NCBI GenBank assembly: GCA_013696425.1
Contig: JACCYP010000066.1
Coordinates: forward strand, 1-6,030
Reading direction: 5' to 3'
Source of the DNA: Thermoleophilaceae bacterium
Lineage (GTDB): Bacteria > Actinomycetota > Thermoleophilia > Solirubrobacterales > Thermoleophilaceae
Length of the DNA stretch: 6,030 nucleotides
Within the stretch, counting starts at the first letter, position 1. Each line of letters begins with the position of its first letter. A program made the translations under genes and the position numbers. The notes under the pieces were generated by a model, which saw only the letters and a program-made list of their open reading frames with translations, had not been told where the DNA came from and did no database searches. Positions 1-5,460 of this stretch are shown here, piece by piece.

Positions 1-2
1 CG

Positions 3-1013
3 GGTGTGATCGAGGTGCACCTGCGAAACGACGGCCCCGACCCCGTCGAGGTCCGCCAGACGATCGTGAACGACGGCTTCTCGACGTTCACCCAGTCGAG
101 CGAGAAGATCGACCGGCTCGGGCGCGACGTGGTGAAGATCGACTACCCGTGGATAGTGGGCGAGGCCTACGAGGTCGTTCTCCTCACCGCAACCGGCGGC
201 ACCATCCCCGCCTCGATCGAGGTCGCCGCGGAGACGCCGGCGCCCAACGCCGGGTTCTTCGGCCTGCTGGCGCTCATCGGCCTCTACGTGGGCGTGATCC
301 CCGTGGCGATCGGGATGGTGTGGCTCCCGTGGCTGCGCCGGTCGAGCAGGGAGCTCGTCCGGTTCCTGCTCGCCCTCACGGTCGGGCTGCTTGCGTTCCT
401 TGGCATCGACGCCCTGCTCGAAGGGGTCGAGTTCGCGGGCGCAGGCGCCCAGGCGTTCGGCGGCGCCGCGCTCGTGTGGCTGGGAGCGGTGGCCGCCTAT
501 ATCGGCCTCGCGGGCGTCGACAGCGCGCTGAAGAAGCGCAACGTGGAGGCGGACGGCAAGACCAAGGCGGGCACGCTCGCGCTGCTCGTGGCGGTCGGCA
601 TCGGCCTGCACAATCTCGGCGAGGGCCTGGCGATCGGCTCGGCCTACGCCATCGGCTCGCTCGCCCTCGGCGCCGCGCTGATCGTCGGCTTCGCCATCCA
701 CAACACCACCGAGGGCCTCGCGATTGTCGCGCCCGTGGCAAAGGAGCCGCCGTCGCTACGGCGGCTCGTGGTGCTCGGGCTGATCGCGGGCGCGCCGGTG
801 ATCCTCGGCGCGGTGATCGGCGCCACGGCGTTCAACCCGAGCCTCGCCGCGTTGATGCTCGGCCTGGGCGCCGGGGCGATCGCGCAGGTGGCTGTCCAGA
901 TCGCGCCGAGCCTGAGGGACTCCGACGGGCGCCTCCTGAACGGCATCACGGCGTCGGGCCTGCTCGCCGGGCTCGCCCTCATGTACGTCACCGGCCTGCT
1001 CATCACCGTCTAG
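3..1013 (+). CDS. ZIP-family metal transporter with N-terminal extracytoplasmic domain (5' partial)
   Basis: This is an integral membrane divalent-metal (Zn/Fe/Mn-type) transporter of the ZIP family. The frame is open through the left window edge. The GTG at 6 is only the first in-window candidate start, so the true start probably lies upstream. Counting from that GTG, residues 1-80 are hydrophilic and beta-rich, with no membrane segment, and look like a small extracytoplasmic domain. About seven to eight hydrophobic helices follow from residue 84 to the C-terminus at 335. The diagnostic ZIP metal-site motifs are HNLGEG (202-207) and HNTTEG (232-237), in two consecutive helices. The usual proline of HNxPEG is absent from both. 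A Lys/Arg-rich loop (176-187) precedes the first motif, where ZIP proteins have their variable cytoplasmic loop. The stop codon overlaps the start of the downstream metalloregulator by one base, which supports a metal-uptake role. Metal specificity cannot be read from the sequence. Confidence 0.88.
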   Translation, partial: GVIEVHLRNDGPDPVEVRQTIVNDGFSTFTQSSEKIDRLGRDVVKIDYPWIVGEAYEVVLLTATGGTIPASIEVAAETPAPNAGFFGLLALIGLYVGVIPVAIGMVWLPWLRRSSRELVRFLLALTVGLLAFLGIDALLEGVEFAGAGAQAFGGAALVWLGAVAAYIGLAGVDSALKKRNVEADGKTKAGTLALLVAVGIGLHNLGEGLAIGSAYAIGSLALGAALIVGFAIHNTTEGLAIVAPVAKEPPSLRRLVVLGLIAGAPVILGAVIGATAFNPSLAALMLGLGAGAIAQVAVQIAPSLRDSDGRLLNGITASGLLAGLALMYVTGLLITV

Positions 1014-1681
1014 TGGTCACCGCCGAGACAAGCCAGGCGGTCCAGGACTACGCCAAGGCGATCTACTCGCTCTCGGCGCGTGAGGGCTCTGCGGTGTCCA
1101 CCTCCGAGCTCGCGGAGCGGCTCGGCGTGTCGGCGGCGTCGGCGTCGGCCATGGTGAAGCGGCTGGATTCGCTCGGGCTCGTCGAGCACGAGCGCTACCA
1201 CGGCGTGCGGCTCACCGATGCCGGGGAGAAGGTCGCGCTCGAGGTGCTCCGCCACCACCGGCTGCTCGAGCTCTACCTCGCCGAGGCGCTTGGAATGCCC
1301 TGGGACCGCGTGCACGCCGAGGCCGAGGTGCTCGAGCACGTGATCTCCGAGGAGCTCGAGGAGTTGATCGCGGCGAAGCTCGGCAACCCGAGCATCGACC
1401 CCCACGGGGATCCGATCCCGAGCCGCGAGCTCAAGATCGAGGAGGGCGACACGCTCGCCCTTCAATCGCTTGAGCCCGGGACCAGGGGGCGCTTCGTGCG
1501 CGTCTCCGATTCCGACCCGGAGATGCTCCGCTACCTCTCCGAGCGCGGCATCTCGCCCGGCGAGCGCTTCGAGGTGATGGAGAAGCAGCCGTTCGAGGGT
1601 CCCGTGAGCGTGCGCTTCGGCAAGCGCGAGCACGTGCTCGGCGGCAAGCTCGCCAGGGCGATGCGAGCCGACGTCAGCTAG
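1013..1681 (+). CDS. DtxR/MntR-family metal-dependent transcriptional regulator
   Basis: This is a 222-aa cytoplasmic metal-sensing repressor with the IdeR-like three-domain layout. A winged helix-turn-helix occupies about residues 8-75 (recognition helix about 40-52, wing ending in the GVRLTDAG segment). The dimerisation and metal-binding helices span about 76-140, and a C-terminal FeoA/SH3-like domain spans about 147-222. Aligned by eye to DtxR/IdeR, the ancillary site is kept (H82, E86, H101). The primary site reads D12, E105, E108, H109. The Met and Cys of iron-sensing DtxR/IdeR are therefore replaced by Asp and Glu, as in manganese-sensing MntR. The GTG start shares one base with the stop of the ZIP gene (TAGTG), implying translational coupling. 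The frame is open upstream only because it runs through the ZIP gene in another phase. It probably controls metal uptake, perhaps including its own operon, but the operon promoter lies outside the window. It could instead respond to Fe or Zn. Confidence 0.93.
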   Translation: MVTAETSQAVQDYAKAIYSLSAREGSAVSTSELAERLGVSAASASAMVKRLDSLGLVEHERYHGVRLTDAGEKVALEVLRHHRLLELYLAEALGMPWDRVHAEAEVLEHVISEELEELIAAKLGNPSIDPHGDPIPSRELKIEEGDTLALQSLEPGTRGRFVRVSDSDPEMLRYLSERGISPGERFEVMEKQPFEGPVSVRFGKREHVLGGKLARAMRADVS

Positions 1682-1691
1682 CTTCCCCTCC

Positions 1692-2054
1692 GTGGCACTC
1701 GCGGAGCAATTCCAGCTCGCGGTCGATGCTCTTCCGCCCGACTGGACCGGACTGCGCTTCGACCTGCGGATCGAGGACGAATCCCGCTACGTGGAGGCCG
1801 CCACCCTGCTCGCCCAGGCGAACGCCCAGGGCTATTCGAAGAGCGACTGGCACTGGCGCGTGAACGTGGCGCACGAGTTCGGGCACGCGGCCGCCCCCGA
1901 GGTCGTGACCGGCACGCTCGCGCTGCTCGACCAGGTGGGCATCAAGGGAGAGATCGCGTTCCGGGACGTTCGGTCGGGGCGGGTCGAGGTCACCCACGGA
2001 TGGGGGCGACCGGAGTCGGTGCGGCAGGAGTTCCGCCGCCGCCGGGCGCAGTGA
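1692..2054 (+). CDS. Hypothetical protein, small, HEFGH-containing
   Basis: This encodes a 120-aa soluble protein that I do not recognise as a named family. It starts at a GTG 10 nt after the regulator's stop, with no clear Shine-Dalgarno sequence, and its TGA overlaps the next start codon (GTGA). There is no signal peptide or membrane segment. An acidic, mixed N-terminal half contains LRFDLRIEDE (21-30). A Trp-rich stretch around 53-55 (WHW) is followed by a helix with AHEFGHAA (60-67) and an alternating region with conserved-looking Gly, Arg and Trp near residues 100-106 (HGWGRPESV). The HEFGH string formally fits the zincin HExxH motif. However, the protein is very short and shows no obvious third zinc ligand in the usual spacing, so a protease call is not justified. 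Codon use and GC look like the neighbours, which supports it being real. The role is unknown. Confidence 0.75.
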   Translation: MALAEQFQLAVDALPPDWTGLRFDLRIEDESRYVEAATLLAQANAQGYSKSDWHWRVNVAHEFGHAAAPEVVTGTLALLDQVGIKGEIAFRDVRSGRVEVTHGWGRPESVRQEFRRRRAQ

Positions 2055-2368
2055 AGGTCGCCCTCCTCTGCCCAGACCTGCTGTTCGGCTCCCGGGTCGA
2101 GAGCGGCCTGCAGGGCGCGGGACACGAGGTCGAGCGGGTGAAGGACGCCGCCGCCGCGGCAGGGTCGGATCTGCTCGTGGTGGACCTCGGCGAGGGCGTG
2201 CCCGATCTCCCTGGCCCGCCGCTGAGAACGCTCGGCTTCTACTCCCACGTGGACGTCGAGACGCGCCGCCGCGCCGAGGCCGTCGGCTTCGACATGGTCG
2301 TGCCGCGCTCGCGGATGGCGCGCGAGATGATCCCGATCGTCGAGCGGCTGATGGCGACGGCGGCGTGA
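2051..2368 (+). CDS. Degenerate receiver-like (CheY-fold) small protein
   Basis: This is a 105-aa protein with the alternating strand-helix pattern of a response-regulator receiver. A first strand KVALLCPDLL (2-11) is followed by a helix, a strand ending in LLVVDL (41-46) with Asp45 in the phospho-acceptor position, then LGFYSHVD and a final VPRS segment before an amphipathic C-terminal helix. The acidic pair expected after the first strand is reduced to one Asp (D9). The conserved Lys of the last strand (KP motif) appears to be missing, so this is better read as a pseudo-receiver than a working phosphorylation domain. There is no output domain. I chose the GTG at 2051 because it gives the GTGA overlap with the upstream stop and starts right at the first strand. 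The ATG at 2000 would overlap the previous gene by 55 nt. It is translationally coupled on both sides. The function is unknown; a cobalamin-binding-like fold is an alternative. Confidence 0.72.
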   Translation: MKVALLCPDLLFGSRVESGLQGAGHEVERVKDAAAAAGSDLLVVDLGEGVPDLPGPPLRTLGFYSHVDVETRRRAEAVGFDMVVPRSRMAREMIPIVERLMATAA

Positions 2369-3108
2369 CCCCGCGGCGCGCCGTCGTCACCGGCGCCTCG
2401 AGCGGCATCGGCGAGGCCACCGCCCGCCGGCTCGGGCGCGATGGCTGGCACGTGATCCTCGTCGCGCGGCGAGCCGACCGGCTGGAGGCTCTGGCGCGCG
2501 AGCTGCCGAGCTCCGACGTGCTCGCCCTGGACCTCACGGCGGACGAGGCCCCGGCACAGGTGGCCGAGCACGTGGGCGAGAAGCTCGACCTGCTCGTGAA
2601 CAACGCCGGCGCTGCCTGGCGCGCCGAGTTCGGCGATGCCGAGAACGGCGGCTACGAGAACGTGCGCCGGACGATGGAGATCAACTTCGACGCCGTGCTG
2701 CGGCTCACCGAGAAGTTGCTGCCCGCGGTCCGGGCGGCGGCGCCGGGGTCGGCGATCGTGAACGTGGCGTCGATCGCGGGGCGCGTCGCGCGCCCGCAGG
2801 TGGGCGCCTACAGCGCGTCCAAGTTCGCGCTCGTGGGCTGGACCGAGTCGCTCCACCTCGAGGAGCGCGCCCATGGCGTGCACGTCGGGCTCGTGCAGCC
2901 CGGCTTCGTGTCGACCGAGGGCTTCCCGCAGGAGCAGCTCACGGGATCGGCGAAGACGCGCTGGATCGTCTCGACACCGGAAAAGGTGGCAGAGGCGATC
3001 ATGGCCGCCGCCGGCGGGAAGGCCGAGGTCTCGGTGCCGAGGCCGTATGCGGCGCTGCCGAAGCTGAAGGCGCTCGTCCCCGGACTCTTCAGGCGGGTCA
3101 CGTCGTAG
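2365..3108 (+). CDS. Short-chain dehydrogenase/reductase (SDR), NADP-type
   Basis: This is a 247-aa cytosolic oxidoreductase of the classical SDR family with a Rossmann fold. The sequence shows the nucleotide-binding motif TGASSGIG (9-16), ARR (34-36) after the second strand, D56 in LALDL for the adenine contact, NNAG (79-82), and a catalytic tetrad of N107, S136, Y149 and K153 (YSASK). The two arginines at 35-36 favour NADP(H) over NAD(H). PGFVST (about 178-183) is the usual loop after the sixth strand. The length is normal for a classical SDR and all catalytic residues are intact, so the enzyme should be active. The substrate cannot be inferred. The C-terminus lacks a membrane anchor. The start GTG overlaps the previous stop by 4 nt (GTGA) and no good Shine-Dalgarno sequence is visible, so translation is probably coupled. 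Confidence 0.95.
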   Translation: MTPRRAVVTGASSGIGEATARRLGRDGWHVILVARRADRLEALARELPSSDVLALDLTADEAPAQVAEHVGEKLDLLVNNAGAAWRAEFGDAENGGYENVRRTMEINFDAVLRLTEKLLPAVRAAAPGSAIVNVASIAGRVARPQVGAYSASKFALVGWTESLHLEERAHGVHVGLVQPGFVSTEGFPQEQLTGSAKTRWIVSTPEKVAEAIMAAAGGKAEVSVPRPYAALPKLKALVPGLFRRVTS

Positions 3109-3110
3109 GG

Positions 3111-3659
3111 GTGGAGCTCTCCGACCGGCTGTGCGGCACGCCGGCCGAACGCGCGGCGCTCGAACGCGTGCGCACGGCGTCCAATGACGTGTTCGAGCGC
3201 CACAGCCTGCGTGTGTTCCTGATCGCTGAGGAGCTCGGCGCACGGGACGGCGTCGACTTCGACCGCGAGGTGCTGCTCGTGGCAGCGCTGCTCCACGACA
3301 TCGGGCTCTACAGGCCCCCACAGCCCGGCAGCACCTACGTGGTTGAGGGACGCATCGACGGCGATGAGATCGGCCGCGAGCAGGACTGGGCGCAGGAGCG
3401 GATCGCGCTTCTCTGCGACGCGATCGAGCGCCACCATGAGGTCCGGGCGCAGTGGGATCGCGGCACGGAGGTGGAGCTCATCCGGCGTGCGGACTTCGCG
3501 GACGCGGTGCCACTCGGCTGGCGGCGCTTCGGCCTGGAGGCGGGCTGGATCGGCGCGCTGCACGCGCGTGTGCCGAAGCGCGGCATGTACCCGGCGATCG
3601 TCGCGCTGCTGAAGAGCCAGCCGCCGGCGTCGCTCTTGCGGATCTTCGTCCGCCCGTAG
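3111..3659 (+). CDS. HD-domain protein, putative metal-dependent phosphohydrolase
   Basis: This is a 182-aa soluble protein of the HD superfamily. The expected H...HD...D pattern is visible: H31 in FERHSLRVF, H62-D63 in ALLHDIGLY, H108-H109 in IERHHEV and D128 in RADFAD. These residues would bind one or two divalent metals. HD proteins cleave phosphate esters of nucleotides or other substrates, and some act on non-phosphate substrates such as small nitrile or cyanamide compounds. No accessory domain narrows the choice. The GTG start is 2 nt after the SDR stop, and the gene is the last of the six-gene + strand operon, converging on the lipoprotein gene 15 bp further on. A link to the metal transporter and metalloregulator at the head of the operon is possible only in the loose sense that HD enzymes need metals. 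Confidence 0.85.
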   Translation: MELSDRLCGTPAERAALERVRTASNDVFERHSLRVFLIAEELGARDGVDFDREVLLVAALLHDIGLYRPPQPGSTYVVEGRIDGDEIGREQDWAQERIALLCDAIERHHEVRAQWDRGTEVELIRRADFADAVPLGWRRFGLEAGWIGALHARVPKRGMYPAIVALLKSQPPASLLRIFVRP

Positions 3660-3687
3660 CGCGTGACTGGCGGATCAGGCGGGCGGA
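3649..3687. terminator. Possible bidirectional terminator between convergent genes (weak)
   Basis: An 8-bp perfect inverted repeat (TCCGCCCG at 3649-3656 and CGGGCGGA at 3680-3687) spans both stop codons of the convergent HD and lipoprotein genes, with a 23-nt loop. The stem is GC-rich and correctly placed for transcripts from either side. The loop is long and no U-tract follows on either strand, and such repeats can occur by chance at this GC content. Confidence 0.3.
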
Positions 3688-4625
3688 GCGAGGGAGAAGT
3701 CGAAGGTCGCGTCCACGTCGGGTCGGCGTTTCAGGATCCCGAAGCGCACGTCGAATTCGGCCCACTCGCGCAGGCGGGCGCGGTTCAGGGTCAGGGGCGG
3801 GGACAGCGCCGTCTCCACGGCGCGCAGCTGGGACTCGATCGCGGCCGGGCGTGCGCCGCCGGCTTCGGCGATCGCGGCCACCACGGGCTCGGGGGTGCGC
3901 GCCGTGAACTCCACCCCCTCGGCGATCGCCTCCAGCGTGTCCTCGATCTCCTCGCGGCGTTCCGCGATCGCCCGTGGGGTGGTCACGAGCACGAGCTCCG
4001 GATAGGCCGGCGCGCCGTAGTCCTCGACACGAAACTCGCGGGTGCGAACGCCACGGTCCCTGAGCGTCACGCCCTCCACGTTCCAGAACGCGGTGGCCGC
4101 GGCCACCCGTTTCGCCACCAGGCTCTGAACGGCGGAGAAGCCGATCGTCACCGAATCGACCTTGTGCGGATCGCCGCCGCCGTTCTGCACCACCGCGCGC
4201 AGCACGGCCTCGTCGCTCGGTAGCCCGGTTACGCCCACACGCTCGCCCTCGAGCTCCTCCGGCGTGCGCACGGGCGGGCGTGCGATCACCGCAGCGAGCG
4301 GGCGCTGGACCACGGCTGCGATGCCCTTCACGTCCTCGCCGCGCTCGCGTGCGAGGCCGAGGTCGTGGATGTCGAGCACGGCGAGGTCGGCGCGGCCGGA
4401 GGCCAGGAGCTTCAGCCCGTCGGTGGAGGCCGAAGGGGTGCGGATCCGCAGCGCGACGCCCCGCTCCTCCGCGGCCCCGGATGCGACGGCGCCGTAGATG
4501 CCCGCGTGGGCGGCGTTGGGTACGAAGTCGAGCGCGAGCGTCACGCGAGCGGGGTCGCGGGCGCTCTCTCCCCCGCAACCTGCGAGGAGAGTCAGGGCCA
4601 GCACCAGTCCAAGCAGCCTTCGCAC
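3675..4625 (-). CDS. ABC transporter substrate-binding lipoprotein, NMT1/THI5 (ThiY/RibY-like) family
   Basis: This encodes a 316-aa exported solute-binding protein. The GTG at 4625 gives a short lipoprotein signal peptide: MRR, a hydrophobic core at 4-13, then lipobox LAGC with the lipidated Cys at 17. Starting further upstream would spoil the signal. The mature protein begins with ALDFVPNAAHAGIY (31-44), the hallmark first strand of the NMT1/THI5 fold seen in pyrimidine-precursor (ThiY) and riboflavin (RibY) binding proteins. Further marks are GRADLAV (77-83), GERVGVTG (127-134) and WNVEG (181-185), where ThiY/THI5 proteins have a similar N-x-EG motif. A vitamin precursor such as a pyrimidine or flavin is therefore the likely ligand class, but the exact ligand is not determined. 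No permease or ATPase gene lies beside it: the upstream gene is a divergent aquaporin and the downstream gene is convergent. The long open frame upstream to 5486 is only antisense shadow of the aquaporin gene. Confidence 0.9.
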   Translation of the reverse strand: MRRLLGLVLALTLLAGCGGESARDPARVTLALDFVPNAAHAGIYGAVASGAAEERGVALRIRTPSASTDGLKLLASGRADLAVLDIHDLGLARERGEDVKGIAAVVQRPLAAVIARPPVRTPEELEGERVGVTGLPSDEAVLRAVVQNGGGDPHKVDSVTIGFSAVQSLVAKRVAAATAFWNVEGVTLRDRGVRTREFRVEDYGAPAYPELVLVTTPRAIAERREEIEDTLEAIAEGVEFTARTPEPVVAAIAEAGGARPAAIESQLRAVETALSPPLTLNRARLREWAEFDVRFGILKRRPDVDATFDFSLAPPA

Positions 4626-4633
4626 CGGCCGAA

Positions 4634-4639
4634 ACCCTA
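4634..4639 (-). promoter_or_regulatory. Candidate -10 element of a leaderless promoter for the lipoprotein gene
   Basis: Read on the - strand, TAGGGT is followed by 8 nt and then the GTG start at 4625. The spacing places transcription initiation at or next to the start codon, and no Shine-Dalgarno sequence lies between. No convincing -35 box is seen. The same arrangement precedes cofG. Confidence 0.5.
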
Positions 4640-4643
4640 GACT
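4638..4643 (+). promoter_or_regulatory. Candidate -10 element for the aquaporin gene
   Basis: TAGACT fits the TANNNT pattern of actinobacterial -10 boxes and lies 39 nt before the GTG, leaving a leader of about 30 nt that contains the ribosome-binding site. It overlaps the opposing TAGGGT of the lipoprotein gene by two bases, so the two divergent promoters could not be occupied at once. No clear -35 box is visible. Confidence 0.35.
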
Positions 4644-4670
4644 GGCTCCGCTTCCGAGCTGACCCGACCC

Positions 4671-4676
4671 GAGGAG
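4671..4676 (+). promoter_or_regulatory. Ribosome-binding site of the aquaporin gene
   Basis: GAGGAG lies 6 nt before the GTG at 4683 and fixes that start. It is the only strong Shine-Dalgarno sequence in the window, in contrast to the two flanking genes, which look leaderless. Confidence 0.8.
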
Positions 4677-4682
4677 ACCATC

Positions 4683-5426
4683 GTGCCGCAGGATCGAGGA
4701 CCGGCCGCCTACATCGGCGAGTTCGTTGGAACGTTCGCTCTCGTCTTCTTCATCACAGCCGTGGTGTCGCTCTACATCGTGCCCGGCCCGGCGGGTGCAC
4801 CGCCGCCGTTCATCGACTTTTCCGTAATCGGGTTCGTGCACGTTTTTGTGCTGTTCATGTTGATCCAGACGCTCGCGGTGGTCTCGGGGGCGCACTTCAA
4901 CCCGGCCGTCACGGCGGCGATGACGGCGCTGCGCCAGATCAAGCCGATCGACGCCGCCATCTACGTCGTCGTGCAGCTGGCCGGCGGCGTGGCCGGGGCG
5001 TTGCTCACAAAGGCGCTCCTGAACGACGAGGGCAAGTCCGAGAACTACGGAGCGGTCGGGGTCACCGACTTGGTCACCGGCGCCGGCGGGTTCGTGGCCG
5101 AGTTCATCGGCGCCTTCTTCCTCATGTGGGCGATCGTCGGTGTCGCCGTGCACCCGGAGGCGGTGAAGGACTGGGCCGGCTTCGTGATCGGCGGCACGCT
5201 CGGCTTTGCCGTGATGGTGTTTGCGCCGCTCACGGGCGCCGGCTTCAACCCGGCGCGCGCCTTCGGCCCGGCGCTCGTCTCGGGCGAGTTCGGAGGAGCG
5301 GGCGAGTTCCTGCTCGTCTTCATCCTGGCCCCGGTGCTCGGCGCCACGGTGGCTGGAGTGGGCTATTTCTACCTGTTCATCCAGCCCGGGAAGAAAGGAC
5401 CCGAGGGGATGGATCCCGTCGGCTGA
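4683..5426 (+). CDS. Aquaporin / MIP-family channel
   Basis: This is a 247-aa inner-membrane channel of the major intrinsic protein family, with six transmembrane helices and two pore half-helices. Both signature boxes are intact: SGAHFNPAV (68-76) and GAGFNPAR (185-192), along with the helix-1 E-x-x-G-T-F motif at 13-18 and E140 in the second repeat. Ungapped by-eye alignment to E. coli AqpZ from each NPA box gives selectivity-filter residues H53, V177, A186 and R192, where AqpZ has Phe, His, Thr and Arg. This His-hydrophobic-Ala-Arg set resembles plant TIP channels, some of which pass ammonia as well as water. The start GTG has a good Shine-Dalgarno sequence (GAGGAG). The first 9 residues and the last 15 are polar tails, the latter ending in a Gly/Lys/Pro-rich stretch. 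The gene is divergent from the lipoprotein gene and followed after 34 nt by cofG. Water or small neutral solute transport is sure as a class; the true solute is not. Confidence 0.95.
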   Translation: MPQDRGPAAYIGEFVGTFALVFFITAVVSLYIVPGPAGAPPPFIDFSVIGFVHVFVLFMLIQTLAVVSGAHFNPAVTAAMTALRQIKPIDAAIYVVVQLAGGVAGALLTKALLNDEGKSENYGAVGVTDLVTGAGGFVAEFIGAFFLMWAIVGVAVHPEAVKDWAGFVIGGTLGFAVMVFAPLTGAGFNPARAFGPALVSGEFGGAGEFLLVFILAPVLGATVAGVGYFYLFIQPGKKGPEGMDPVG

Positions 5427-5446
5427 GGCCGGCGGTGGCTGAGGCG

Positions 5447-5452
5447 TAGGGT
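5447..5452 (+). promoter_or_regulatory. Candidate -10 element of a leaderless promoter for cofG
   Basis: TAGGGT is followed by 8 nt and then GTG at 5461, exactly the spacing seen before the lipoprotein gene. It is the first of two tandem 7-mers (TAGGGTC, TAGGGCC at 5447-5460) that run up to the start codon. No properly spaced Shine-Dalgarno sequence is present. A 9-nt direct repeat GGCTGAGGC (5421-5429 and 5437-5445) lies just upstream and could be chance. Confidence 0.5.
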
Positions 5453-5460
5453 CTAGGGCC

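Larger units (their letters stand above)
3..3659 (+). other. Six-gene operon
   Basis: Six + strand genes run with junctions of 1 nt overlap, 10 nt gap, 4 nt overlap (GTGA), 4 nt overlap (GTGA) and 2 nt gap. No promoter-like spacer separates them and Shine-Dalgarno sequences are weak or absent inside, so a single transcript with coupled translation is the simplest reading. The promoter lies beyond the left window edge. Confidence 0.75.

Noticed and set aside
149..1012. Open frame running through the ZIP gene in another phase and joining the regulator frame
   Set aside because: The translation is Arg/Gly/Ala-rich and low in complexity, as expected for an out-of-phase read of GC-rich coding DNA. 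The regulator proper begins at the GTG at 1013.
1676..1683. Palindrome AGCTAGCT across the regulator stop codon, considered as an operator
   Set aside because: Only 8 bp, shorter than DtxR/MntR boxes, and placed inside a 10-nt gap within the operon.
2239..3563. Long - strand frames antisense to the SDR and HD genes
   Set aside because: Composition is typical of GC-rich antisense frames, with no domain signatures. The + strand genes there have intact catalytic motifs.
3478..4578. 366-aa - strand open frame over the lipoprotein gene
   Set aside because: Arg-rich, low-complexity shadow frame with no recognisable motif. The real gene on the same strand is in a different phase.
5421..5445. Direct repeat GGCTGAGGC (two copies, 16-bp period) before cofG, considered as a regulator site
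   Set aside because: Short, GC-rich, and the first copy lies over the aquaporin stop codon. Chance is a sufficient explanation.
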